This document shows positions 26,755-35,160 of a stretch of 48,213 nt of DNA, in pieces; position 1 is the first letter of the stretch; every line of letters starts with the position of its first letter. The DNA is taken from positions 101,763-149,975 of the forward strand of contig DBYI01000016.1 in assembly GCA_002310115.1 (NCBI GenBank), in the 5' to 3' direction. The translations under genes were made by a program, and so were the position numbers. Under the pieces are notes generated by a model. It saw only the letters and a program-made list of their open reading frames with translations, was not told the DNA's origin and did no database searches. This DNA comes from Ruminococcus flavefaciens. GTDB taxonomy: Bacteria; Bacillota; Clostridia; Oscillospirales; Ruminococcaceae.

Positions 26755-27726
26755 ATGAAGGAGACGAAAAAATGTCGGCTCAGAGCAGACCGCGTTTTTA
26801 TCGCTATGGGGATAATTGTCGGTACGCTTTTTGGTGCTGATGGCCTTAGAAGAAGTCTCGCTAGTCAACAGCCGAATAATATAACTATTAAAGGCGAATT
26901 CCGCAACTCGGCAGTAAGTACCGAGGCGTCTACTGGAAACAGTCTTTCTTACAATACTACAGATCAGTTCACAACAGCCTTTGAAGGACTAAAGGATCTT
27001 GGATATTCCGAGCGTGAACTTTATATGGATGATATTTCAACTGGCCTTTTGGCTGTTTATACTGAAGACAAGCCTGCACGTGAAACTGATCAGGGAATAA
27101 TGGTAGATCTTTCGGACGAGAAGAATGATTATTATTCTCTTGTTGATAAGCACGTTTATTTGCAAAAGGATGCGGCAGATGCTCTTAATAGCATGATGGA
27201 GGATTATGCCAATTCAACTGCTCTTGCTGATTTCATAGTGTATGGTACGACAGATACTTATACTGGTCCAGACTCGTATTGCCCGAAGTCTTTTTATGAA
27301 TCAAAGGCAGGATACTCCGTTGATTTGGCTTTGAATGCATACGGCTCTGTATTGACATATGATGGTAATGACAATGAACGATGGATAGTTGATAATTGTT
27401 GGAGATATGGTTTTATTGTAAGATGTCCTGAAGGGAAGAAAGAAAAGACTGGCAATGATTATTGCCCTTGGCACTTAAGATATGTGGGAGAAATCAATTC
27501 TGCTATCATGAAACAGAAGGATATGTGCCTTGAGGAATATGTTGATTTTTTGAAGCAGTACAGCTTTGATGATCCTTATACCTTTGCTTTTAACGGTAAT
27601 GGTTATCAGGTATACTCCGCTACAGGAGAGGGAGAAAAGCTCGTTACAAGAGTACCTATATCTGGTAGCTATGAGCTTTCAGGCGACAATATCGATTCGT
27701 TTATCATAACTATTCAAAAAAATTGA
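26755..27726 (+). CDS. VanY-like D,D-carboxypeptidase homologue lacking key zinc-site residues
   Basis: A 323-residue protein with one N-terminal membrane helix or signal anchor (about 13-30) and a C-terminal peptidase M15B/VanY-like domain (about 130-290). Family landmarks are clear: W-x-V-x-x-x-x-x-RYGFI-x-R (210-223), the K-x-x-TG segment, PWHLRYVG (238-245) and LEEYV. Two catalytic positions differ. The SxHxxGxAxD zinc motif is Y181-E-S183-K-A-G-Y-S-V-D190, so the His ligand is Ser. The ExxH motif is C237-P-W-H240, so the catalytic Glu is Cys. Hydrolytic activity is therefore doubtful. GGAGGA sits 8 bases before the ATG. Confidence 0.82.
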   Translation: MKETKKCRLRADRVFIAMGIIVGTLFGADGLRRSLASQQPNNITIKGEFRNSAVSTEASTGNSLSYNTTDQFTTAFEGLKDLGYSERELYMDDISTGLLAVYTEDKPARETDQGIMVDLSDEKNDYYSLVDKHVYLQKDAADALNSMMEDYANSTALADFIVYGTTDTYTGPDSYCPKSFYESKAGYSVDLALNAYGSVLTYDGNDNERWIVDNCWRYGFIVRCPEGKKEKTGNDYCPWHLRYVGEINSAIMKQKDMCLEEYVDFLKQYSFDDPYTFAFNGNGYQVYSATGEGEKLVTRVPISGSYELSGDNIDSFIITIQKN

Positions 27727-27731
27727 TTTTT

Positions 27732-27761
27732 AAGAGCGGCTCACTTTGACCCGCTCTTTTT
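27732..27761 (+). terminator. Terminator after the VanY-like gene
   Basis: 8-bp stem AAGAGCGG/CCGCTCTT with an 11-base loop, followed by TTTTTC and a second T run. Confidence 0.85.
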
Positions 27762-27809
27762 CATTTTTTTATAGTTACGTACATATACTCAATCTGAGAG
27801 GTGATATAT

Positions 27810-28943
27810 ATGCACAGGATTGTGATATTATCGGTATTTTTACTTGGAGGATGCACTTTTTTTCTTTTTGCAGGAGCAGGAAAAGTTGAGAATGGCGGGC
27901 CTAAGGCTTATATTCTTATGGAAGCTGAGACCAAAACTGTTCTTGAAGAATACAATTCAGACATGAAATTGAGTGCTGGTTACTTGACGAAGCTTATGAG
28001 CATATTGCTCATTGCTGAAAAGATTGATAATGGTGATCTTTCGATGTCGGAGTTACTCACAGCTTCTGAAAGTGTAAAAAACACAAGAGGGTCTGTTATT
28101 TGGCTTGAAGATAGAGATATACTATCTGTTGAAGAGTTATTGAAAAGCGTAATCATTGGTAATGCTAATGATGCGCTTACTGTCCTTGCAGAAAAGATAT
28201 CTGGAGATATAGGTACTTTTGTAATGGATATGAATGCAAAAGCTTTTGAGCTTGGGATGAGAAATACAGTTTATTCTTCTCCTTATGGTTATTTTTTTGA
28301 GGAAGAGTTTACAACAGCACATGATATTGCAGTAGTATGCTCTGAATTGTCAAGATTTGATTTTTTGACTCCAATTTTTTCAACATGGCGTGATTATGTA
28401 AAGGAAGGCAAAGTTGAGCTTGTAAGTGAGAATAAGCTTACAAAAAGCTATGGTTTGCACATAGGTTTTAAAGCTTGTCATTCTGAAGAATGTGGTTATT
28501 GTATAGCAGAATGCGGAAGAAATGATGACGGTGATACTTTTATAGTTGTCTCGCTGGGATCTGGAAACGAAAATACCTCATATAATACAGTAAAAATGCT
28601 TCTGAAAAAAGCGTTTAAACAGTTTAAAGTTACACTTACAATGTTTCCGGAGGAAATGATCAAACCTCTAAATGTCATTGGCGGTATTGAATCGGCAGTT
28701 GAGGTAGGGCTTGCAATGCAGGGAAAAGTAACGGTAGAAAAGGAAAAAAGCAATATTAGAACCAAGATAGTCTATCCTGAATATATATATGCACCTGTTT
28801 ATATTGGTCAACCAATTGGCTGCGTTGCTTTTTACAGTGGTGATACTCTTATTTATGAATCTGATATTGTTGCAAAAAAGGAAATACCTGCACTTAGCTT
28901 TGAATATGTTTTTAGGTCAATGTTGTTGAAAATGATAGAATAA
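27810..28943 (+). CDS. Second DacF-like D,D-carboxypeptidase homologue without catalytic serine
   Basis: This 377-residue protein has a signal sequence with a possible lipobox (LLGGC, Cys15), a peptidase S11 domain and a PBP5-like C-terminal domain with YAPVYIGQPIG. The three motifs are degraded: SxxK reads Y58-L-T-K61 (AGYLTKLMS), so the nucleophile Ser is Tyr; SxN reads N118-A-N120; KTG reads K221-A-C223. Only the motif lysines and the Asn are kept. The changes differ from those in the 12152 paralogue, so they arose separately or the two have diverged widely. GAGAGGTGA precedes ATG 27810; a GTG at 27801 is less likely. Confidence 0.85.
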   Translation: MHRIVILSVFLLGGCTFFLFAGAGKVENGGPKAYILMEAETKTVLEEYNSDMKLSAGYLTKLMSILLIAEKIDNGDLSMSELLTASESVKNTRGSVIWLEDRDILSVEELLKSVIIGNANDALTVLAEKISGDIGTFVMDMNAKAFELGMRNTVYSSPYGYFFEEEFTTAHDIAVVCSELSRFDFLTPIFSTWRDYVKEGKVELVSENKLTKSYGLHIGFKACHSEECGYCIAECGRNDDGDTFIVVSLGSGNENTSYNTVKMLLKKAFKQFKVTLTMFPEEMIKPLNVIGGIESAVEVGLAMQGKVTVEKEKSNIRTKIVYPEYIYAPVYIGQPIGCVAFYSGDTLIYESDIVAKKEIPALSFEYVFRSMLLKMIE

Positions 28944-28997
28944 TATTGTTGAAATGGTATTAAATGCACAAATGTTGAAAATGTTACGTTAAGGTAC

Positions 28998-29026
28998 TTG
29001 AAAAAGAGGCGAAAATATAGTATCAT
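28998..29026 (+). promoter_or_regulatory. Promoter of pgi
   Basis: TTGAAA (28998-29003), 17-base spacer, TATCAT (29021-29026); 54 bases before the pgi start. Confidence 0.72.
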
Positions 29027-29080
29027 AAAGATGGTAAATTATATTGTATGGCTTATCATACATATTGGAGGTAAATTCTA

Positions 29081-30415
29081 ATGTCTTTGAAACTCAACAC
29101 CAAATATTTGAAGGACTTTGTAAATGCTGATGAAATAGTCGGCATCAAGGCTCAGGTTGAAGCTGCTGCTAAGTCTCTTCATGAAAAATCTGGTCTTGGC
29201 AATGATTTTTTAGGCTGGGTAGATCTTCCTACAGCCTATGATAAGGAGGAATTTGCACGTATCAAGGCTGCAGCTGAGAAAATAAAAGCTAATTCTGATA
29301 TCCTTATCGTTATCGGTATCGGCGGTTCTTATCTTGGCGCAAGAGCTGCAATAGAGCTTCTTAAATCGCCTCTTTATAACAATATTAAGAAGGATACTCC
29401 TGATATCTATTATGTAGGAAACAGTATCAATCCGGCATATCTTAATGAGATCATTGCTCTTTGTGAGGGAAAGGACTTTTCGGTAAATGTAATATCTAAA
29501 TCAGGTACTACTACAGAGCCTGCACTTGCATTTAGAATCTTTAAGAAGATGGTAGAGGACAAGTACGGCAAGGATGAAGCGAAGAATCGTATCTTCGCAA
29601 CAACTGATAAAGCAAGAGGAACTCTCAAGAATCTTTCAGATGCAGAAGGTTATGAGACTTTTGTTATACCTGATGATGTAGGAGGACGTTTCTCAGTTCT
29701 TACAGCTGTAGGTCTTCTTCCGATAGCTGTTGCTGGCTGTGATATTGATGCTCTTATGAAGGGTGCTGCAAAGGCACAGGCTGATTTCTGTGCTGATTTT
29801 GACAATAATGATTGCTATAAGTATGCAGCTCTTAGAAATATCCTTTACAGAAAGGGCAAATCTGTTGAAATGCTTGTTTCATATGATCCAAGCTTCGTGA
29901 TGATGGCAGAATGGTACAAGCAGCTCTTCGGAGAAAGTGAAGGTAAGGATAATAAGGGAATATTCCCGTCAGCAGCTGTTTTCTCAACTGATCTGCACTC
30001 AATGGGTCAGTATATTCAAGACGGTGCAAGAATACTCTTTGAAACCGTGGTAGATATCAAGAAACCAAAGACAGATCTTTTCCTTGAGCCTGATGCTGAG
30101 AATCTCGATGGACTTAACTTCTTGACAAATCAGAATATGTCAGTTGTTAACAGAAAGGCTTTTGAGGGAACTGTCCTTGCTCATACAGAGGGTGGAGTTC
30201 CTAATATCATTCTTGAGCTTGAGGATACTACTGAGGAAAGCGTTGGCTATATGATATATTTCTTTGAGAAGGCTTGTGCTATCTCAGGATATGTTCTCGG
30301 AGTAAATCCTTTTAACCAGCCTGGTGTTGAGAGCTATAAGTCAAATATGTTTGCGCTTCTTGGAAAGCCTGGATATGAAGGCGCTAAGGCTGCTCTTGAA
30401 GCTAAACTTGGTTGA
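29081..30415 (+). CDS. pgi: Glucose-6-phosphate isomerase
   Basis: The enzyme interconverts glucose 6-phosphate and fructose 6-phosphate in glycolysis. The 444-residue protein, the usual Firmicutes length, shows VIGIGGSYLGARAAIE, VISKSGTTTEPALAFR, DDVGGRFSVLTAVG, the GMxG-equivalent FSTDLHSMGQYIQDG, and the C-terminal NPFNQPGVE with catalytic Lys in the following SYKSNMF. GGAGG lies upstream of the ATG. It has its own promoter. Confidence 0.97.
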   Translation: MSLKLNTKYLKDFVNADEIVGIKAQVEAAAKSLHEKSGLGNDFLGWVDLPTAYDKEEFARIKAAAEKIKANSDILIVIGIGGSYLGARAAIELLKSPLYNNIKKDTPDIYYVGNSINPAYLNEIIALCEGKDFSVNVISKSGTTTEPALAFRIFKKMVEDKYGKDEAKNRIFATTDKARGTLKNLSDAEGYETFVIPDDVGGRFSVLTAVGLLPIAVAGCDIDALMKGAAKAQADFCADFDNNDCYKYAALRNILYRKGKSVEMLVSYDPSFVMMAEWYKQLFGESEGKDNKGIFPSAAVFSTDLHSMGQYIQDGARILFETVVDIKKPKTDLFLEPDAENLDGLNFLTNQNMSVVNRKAFEGTVLAHTEGGVPNIILELEDTTEESVGYMIYFFEKACAISGYVLGVNPFNQPGVESYKSNMFALLGKPGYEGAKAALEAKLG

Positions 30416-30482
30416 TTGTCCATTTAGTTTTAAACAAAATATAATACGTCACAAATGCCACAAGGCACGGAAGGAGTAAATT

Positions 30483-30890
30483 ATGATTAAGCTTATTACA
30501 GGAAAAAAAGGTACAGGAAAAACCAAAATACTCATCGATCAGATTAACGATGCAGTAAAGTCAACTAACGGTAATCTTGTATGTATCGAAAAAGGAGACA
30601 ATATTAGACGTTCCATCAGCTTCAGAGTGAGATGGTGCGATACGGAAAGCTTTGCTATTGAGGGCGTTGACGCTTTCTATGGTTTTGTAGCTGGCATGCT
30701 CGCAGGCAATTATGATATTAAAGATGTTTTTGTTGATGGTATCCTTAAGATAGTTGGCCGTGATTATGATGCACTTGGCTGTCTCTTCGAAAAACTTGAC
30801 AAGCTTACTGGCGAGGAAGCTACAATAGTATTTACTGTATCAGCTGATGTTTCTGAGCTCCCAGAGAGCGTTAAGCAGTTCATAAAGTAA
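30483..30890 (+). CDS. Small P-loop protein of unknown function
   Basis: The 135-residue protein opens with a Walker A loop, GKKGTGKTKI (residues 7-16), directly after the first strand, with no clear Walker B or sensor motifs. It has no signal or membrane segment. Similar short clostridial proteins are sometimes labelled twitching motility protein PilT, but no PilT-specific feature is seen here. AAGGAG precedes the ATG. It lies between pgi and the yceD promoter and may be transcribed with pgi, since no terminator separates them. Confidence 0.8.
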   Translation: MIKLITGKKGTGKTKILIDQINDAVKSTNGNLVCIEKGDNIRRSISFRVRWCDTESFAIEGVDAFYGFVAGMLAGNYDIKDVFVDGILKIVGRDYDALGCLFEKLDKLTGEEATIVFTVSADVSELPESVKQFIK

Positions 30891-30926
30891 TTTAAACACA
30901 GAATATTAAAATTTTACATTGAGCTA

Positions 30927-30955
30927 TTGACAGATTATAGCGATTGGTGTATAAT
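30927..30955 (+). promoter_or_regulatory. Consensus promoter of yceD-rpmF
   Basis: TTGACA (30927-30932), 17-base spacer, TATAAT (30950-30955); 31 bases before the yceD start. Confidence 0.88.
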
Positions 30956-30985
30956 ATATTTTATAGTGCTCTGAAGGATTAAAAT

Positions 30986-31435
30986 ATGAAGATCAATTTA
31001 AAGCAGATATTCAGTATAGTCGGTGAGAAAAAAGAATTTTCTTATGAGATTCCTGCAGAGGAGTTCAGCGAAATAAAAGGGTATACCTTTGATTCTCCTG
31101 TAAATATAAGTGGAAGGCTTCATAACAGAGCTGGAGTCGTTTATCTTGATTACTCCATTGTTTTCAGACTGCTTCTTACTTGTGACAGGTGTCTGAAGGA
31201 GTTCACAAGGGATTATGACCTTTTTTTCGATCATATTGTTGTTCCTTATGTCAGCAATGAAGATAACGATGATTATATCGTTGCAGACGGTGAGAGCATT
31301 GATTTGAATGAAATTGCGCTGACTGATATGCTTCTCAGCCTGCCAACCAAGATACTTTGCAAGGATGATTGCAAAGGACTTTGTGTTGTGTGCGGTTGTG
31401 ATCTTAATGAGAAACAGTGCGATCATCTACATTAA
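30986..31435 (+). CDS. yceD: YceD family protein (DUF177)
   Basis: The 149-residue protein belongs to the DUF177/YceD family, linked to 23S rRNA accumulation and almost always encoded just before rpmF. Visible features are the LTCDRCLKEF cysteine pair (about residue 72), the EIALTDMLLSLPTKILCKDDCKGLC block and the final CGCDLNEKQCD. The cysteines probably bind zinc. rpmF follows 34 bases later. Confidence 0.93.
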   Translation: MKINLKQIFSIVGEKKEFSYEIPAEEFSEIKGYTFDSPVNISGRLHNRAGVVYLDYSIVFRLLLTCDRCLKEFTRDYDLFFDHIVVPYVSNEDNDDYIVADGESIDLNEIALTDMLLSLPTKILCKDDCKGLCVVCGCDLNEKQCDHLH

Positions 31436-31469
31436 TTTGAGCTGTGAAGCTCTGTAAGGAGGTGCCAGA

Positions 31470-31655
31470 ATGGCTGTACCGAAGAGGAAAACTTCCAAGG
31501 CAAGACGTGACAAAAGACGTTCTGCAGTATGGAAGCTTGAAGCACCCGCAATGTCAAAGTGCGACAATTGCGGCGCATATAAGGCTCCGCATAAGGTTTG
31601 CAAAAACTGCGGATTCTATAAGGGCGTTGAGGTCCTTAAGATCGACGCTGAATAA
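31470..31655 (+). CDS. rpmF: 50S ribosomal protein L32
   Basis: A 61-residue zinc-ribbon ribosomal protein starting MAVPKRKTSKARRDKRRS, with C-x-x-C pairs at CDNCG and CKNCG. AAGGAGGTG precedes the ATG at a good distance. It forms the classic yceD-rpmF pair and is followed by a terminator. Confidence 0.98.
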   Translation: MAVPKRKTSKARRDKRRSAVWKLEAPAMSKCDNCGAYKAPHKVCKNCGFYKGVEVLKIDAE

Positions 31656-31677
31656 TTGGCTTGATCCGATAAAAGAG

Positions 31678-31710
31678 AAGGAGAGGAGGAGTGAACCTTC
31701 TCTCCTTTTT
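31678..31710 (+). terminator. Terminator of yceD-rpmF
   Basis: A 12-bp stem AAGGAGAGGAGG/CCTTCTCTCCTT (one G-T pair), loop AGTGAA, runs into TTT. It ends only 20 bases before the next gene, so some read-through may supply that gene. Confidence 0.85.
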
Positions 31711-31729
31711 AAGTTTTTGGAGAAGATAT

Positions 31730-33031
31730 ATGGTTAAGATCAACGGTGTTATGCATGGCTCTCCTGCTGAGAGATCAGGAGTAAAAAGCGGCGATACTCT
31801 CGTCAAAATAAACGGTCATGACATAAAGGATGTCCTTGACTATATGTATTATGCTGCCGATACGGATATTTCTCTTGAGCTTGAACGCGAGAATGAATCT
31901 CTGACTATTGAGATTCAAAAGGATGAATATGATGATATAGGTCTTGAATTTGAGACTTTTTTAATGGATAAGAAGCAGTCGTGTAGCAATAAATGTGTAT
32001 TCTGCTTTATTGATCAGATGCCTCCGGGTATGAGAGAAACACTATATTTTAAGGACGATGATGCAAGATTGTCTTTTTTACAGGGAAATTATGTAACTCT
32101 CACAAACATGAAACAGGAGGATATCGATCGAATAATTGAGATGAAACTGAATATCAATGTTTCCGTACATACGACTAATCCAGATTTAAGAGTCAAAATG
32201 ATGCATAATCGTTTTGCGGGAGAGAAGCTTAAATTCATTCGACAGCTTGCCGAAAATGGTATTAAGCTCAATTGTCAGATTGTATGCTGTCCTGGGCTTA
32301 ATGACGGTGACGAGTTGAGAAGATCTCTAACAGATCTTGGTGAACTGATGCCTAATATTACTAGTATGGCTGTTGTTCCAGTTGGCTTGACCAAATTTAG
32401 AGAGGGTCTTTTCCCTCTTGTGAGTTTTACAAAGGAAACTGCAGCGGAAACAATAGATATTATAGAAGAGTTTCAGAAGATTTTTCTTAAAAAGTTTGGA
32501 ACGAGAACTGTTTTTCCGTCGGACGAGTTCTATCTGATTGCCGAAAGACCGCTACCTCCAATAGAAGCTTACGAGGATTTTTCACAGTATGAAAATGGCG
32601 TAGGAATGCTTCGTTCACTCATTGATGAGTTTGAAAAAGCGTTAGATCTAGCTGAATGGGATGGTGGAGAACGCATAGTTTCCATTGCAACAGGTTATTC
32701 ACCGTATGGAACTATCCGTATGCTTGCAGAAATGGCTGAGAAGAGGTTCCCGTTGCTTAAATGCAATGTTTATCGTATTAGGAACGATTTTTTTGGTGAA
32801 ACTATCACTGTGACAGGTCTTATAACCGCAACAGATCTAATTGCTCAACTTAAAGGGAAAGAACTTGGAGACAATCTGCTTCTTTCTCAGGCTATGATAA
32901 GGCGTGATTCTGATGTATTTCTAGATGATCTAACAATATATGACGTTGAGAAAGAACTTGGCGTAGAGATAAGGACAACGCCTAGTGACGGTTATGAACT
33001 ACTGGACGCTATAATGGGAATAAGATATTGA
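31730..33031 (+). CDS. DUF512 family PDZ-radical SAM protein
   Basis: The 433-residue protein has an N-terminal PDZ-like domain (residues 1-60: GSPAERSGVKSGDTLVKING), a radical SAM-like motif CSNKCVFCFIDQMPPGMR, and the C-terminal DUF512 domain (NDFFGETITVTGLITATDL, DDLTIYDVEKELG). This family is common in Clostridia beside der, as here, and its substrate is unknown. The ATG at 31730 has GGAGAAG upstream; the open frame runs earlier but overlaps the rpmF terminator. Confidence 0.92.
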   Translation: MVKINGVMHGSPAERSGVKSGDTLVKINGHDIKDVLDYMYYAADTDISLELERENESLTIEIQKDEYDDIGLEFETFLMDKKQSCSNKCVFCFIDQMPPGMRETLYFKDDDARLSFLQGNYVTLTNMKQEDIDRIIEMKLNINVSVHTTNPDLRVKMMHNRFAGEKLKFIRQLAENGIKLNCQIVCCPGLNDGDELRRSLTDLGELMPNITSMAVVPVGLTKFREGLFPLVSFTKETAAETIDIIEEFQKIFLKKFGTRTVFPSDEFYLIAERPLPPIEAYEDFSQYENGVGMLRSLIDEFEKALDLAEWDGGERIVSIATGYSPYGTIRMLAEMAEKRFPLLKCNVYRIRNDFFGETITVTGLITATDLIAQLKGKELGDNLLLSQAMIRRDSDVFLDDLTIYDVEKELGVEIRTTPSDGYELLDAIMGIRY

Positions 33032-33813
33032 TGGAATATATGGAAGAAAAATACAGGTTAAAAGTTATAAACCGGGATATGATTAAATATATTATTATAT
33101 TTTTTATGTTCTGGGGACATCTTTTTGCATGGCTTAGTATTGATGACAATCCACCTGATGGGCTATTTGCAAATTGCCCATTTTGGCAGAGAATATTCAT
33201 TGAGCTCAGCTTATTGACGCCACCTGTAATGTTTTTCTTCATAGTAGATGGATATAAGTATACCCGTTCCGTTAAGAAATATGCGCAGAGACTTTTTATA
33301 TTCGCCTGTATAACACAGATTCCATTTACTATACTATGGGGACCGATAAATGGTTGGTGGGGCGCAAATATCATGTTCACCTTGTTTTTCTCTCTTCTTA
33401 CGCTTTGTGCATGGGAGAGTCGATTAAAGCTGTGGCAGCGTATTGTTATTGTAGTTTTAATATGTGGTGTTACGATAGCAATTGTTTCAGAATGGCTTGT
33501 TTTTGGACCACTGCTAGTGCTTGGACTTTATATTTTTAACGAAAAATCAAAGGCAAGGCTGATATGGTATGCTTCTGTATGGTTTATTTACCTCCTTGTG
33601 TCAAATATTCCGCTTTATATGAGTGGATTTTCACTTATTAAGCTTGAATCGACTGTTATGCATATTTTTGATTTTGCAGTGGCGTATGTTCTTATGACTG
33701 TTTTTTACAATGGTAAAAAAGGCAGATTCCCTATGTTTTCCAAGTGGTTTTTCTATATATTCTATCCTGCACATTTATGGCTTGCAGTGATACTCAGATT
33801 CTTAATAAAATAA
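33031..33813 (+). CDS. TraX family membrane protein
   Basis: The 260-residue protein has about eight hydrophobic segments and the TraX-like opening of the acyltransferase-related family (KYIIIFFMFWGHLFAWL, followed by a PPVMFFFIVDGYKYTRS loop). TraX of plasmid F acetylates pilin; chromosomal clostridial members have no known target. The start overlaps the DUF512 stop (TGATG); ATG 33040 is an alternative. It interrupts the more usual DUF512-der adjacency. A membrane acyltransferase role is inferred. Confidence 0.78.
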   Translation: MEYMEEKYRLKVINRDMIKYIIIFFMFWGHLFAWLSIDDNPPDGLFANCPFWQRIFIELSLLTPPVMFFFIVDGYKYTRSVKKYAQRLFIFACITQIPFTILWGPINGWWGANIMFTLFFSLLTLCAWESRLKLWQRIVIVVLICGVTIAIVSEWLVFGPLLVLGLYIFNEKSKARLIWYASVWFIYLLVSNIPLYMSGFSLIKLESTVMHIFDFAVAYVLMTVFYNGKKGRFPMFSKWFFYIFYPAHLWLAVILRFLIK

Positions 33814-33831
33814 CAGAAAGGAGAGAAAACA

Positions 33832-35160
33832 ATGTCATTACCAATAGTTGCTGTTATAGGACGTCCAAATGTTGGAAAATCAACACTTTTCAACAAGCTT
33901 ATTGGACAGCGTCTTTCAATAGTTGAAGATACTCCTGGCGTTACAAGAGACCGTATTTATTCGAAATGCGAGTGGAGAGGTAAGGAGTTCATGGTTGTAG
34001 ATACAGGCGGTATCGAACCTGATAGTAACGATGTTATTTTGGTACAAATGAGAAGGCAATCCGAACTTGCTATTGAAAAAGCTGATGTTATTGTATTTGT
34101 TACAGATATACGCTGTGGAGTTACTGCTGACGACTACGCGGTTGCGCAAATGCTTCTTAAAAGCGGTAAACCTGTTGTTCTTGCAGTAAATAAGGTGGAT
34201 AATCTTGGAGATCCGCCATTGGAGCTTTATGAGTTTTATAATCTCGGACTCGGTGATCCGTACCCTATATCTTCTGTTCATGGTCACGGAACTGGAGATA
34301 TGTTGGATAAGGTTTATGAAAGCCTGCCCGACAGCGAAGATGTTGAATATGATGAGGATCATATCAAGGTCGCTGTAATTGGTAAGCCTAATGCTGGAAA
34401 ATCTTCTCTTATCAACAAAATTGCAGGTGAGGAGCGTGTTATAGTTTCTGATATTGCCGGAACTACTCGTGATTCAACGGATACTGTTATTGAAAATGAA
34501 TTTGGAAAATTTGTGTTTATTGATACGGCTGGAATACGTAAAAAGTCAAAAGTTACTGAAAAAGTTGAGCATTTCAGTGTTCTTAGAGCTTATATGGCTG
34601 TTGATCGAGCTGATGTTTGTGTTATAATGCTTGACGCTGCGGAAGGTTTTACCGAGCAGGATTCAAAAGTTGCTGGCTATGCGCATGAACAGGGAAAAGC
34701 TTGTGTTGTTGCTGTAAATAAGTGGGATCTTGTGGAAAAAGACGATAAGACAATGCAGGAATATCGTACTAAGCTTGAAAATGATTTCAGTTTTATGTCT
34801 TATGTTCCGTTTGTTTTTATTTCTGCAAAGACAGGTCAGCGTATTAATAAGCTTTATGAGCTTATCAAATATGTCTATGAGCAAAACAGCATGAGAATAT
34901 CTACAGGAATGCTTAATGATGTACTCGCATACGCGACTACAAGAGTACAGCCTCCGTCGGATAAAGGAAGAAGACTGAAAATATACTATATGACACAGCC
35001 TTCTACCAAGCCACCAACATTTGTAACGTTTGTTAACAGAGCAGATCTGTTCCATTTTTCATACAGAAGATACATTGAAAATCAAATACGCTCAACATTC
35101 GGACTTGAAGGAACTCCTGTCCGTTTCATTGTTCGTGAAAGAGGAGGGAATGATAAATAA
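33832..35160 (+). CDS. der: Ribosome biogenesis GTPase Der
   Basis: Der (EngA) has two GTPase domains in tandem and is needed for 50S assembly. The 442-residue protein shows G1 motifs GRPNVGKST (residue 10) and GKPNAGKSS (residue 184), DTGGIE and DTAGIRKKSK as G3, NKVD and NKWD as G4, and the C-terminal KH-like domain. AAAGGAGAG precedes the ATG. plsY starts on its last base. Confidence 0.98.
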   Translation: MSLPIVAVIGRPNVGKSTLFNKLIGQRLSIVEDTPGVTRDRIYSKCEWRGKEFMVVDTGGIEPDSNDVILVQMRRQSELAIEKADVIVFVTDIRCGVTADDYAVAQMLLKSGKPVVLAVNKVDNLGDPPLELYEFYNLGLGDPYPISSVHGHGTGDMLDKVYESLPDSEDVEYDEDHIKVAVIGKPNAGKSSLINKIAGEERVIVSDIAGTTRDSTDTVIENEFGKFVFIDTAGIRKKSKVTEKVEHFSVLRAYMAVDRADVCVIMLDAAEGFTEQDSKVAGYAHEQGKACVVAVNKWDLVEKDDKTMQEYRTKLENDFSFMSYVPFVFISAKTGQRINKLYELIKYVYEQNSMRISTGMLNDVLAYATTRVQPPSDKGRRLKIYYMTQPSTKPPTFVTFVNRADLFHFSYRRYIENQIRSTFGLEGTPVRFIVRERGGNDK

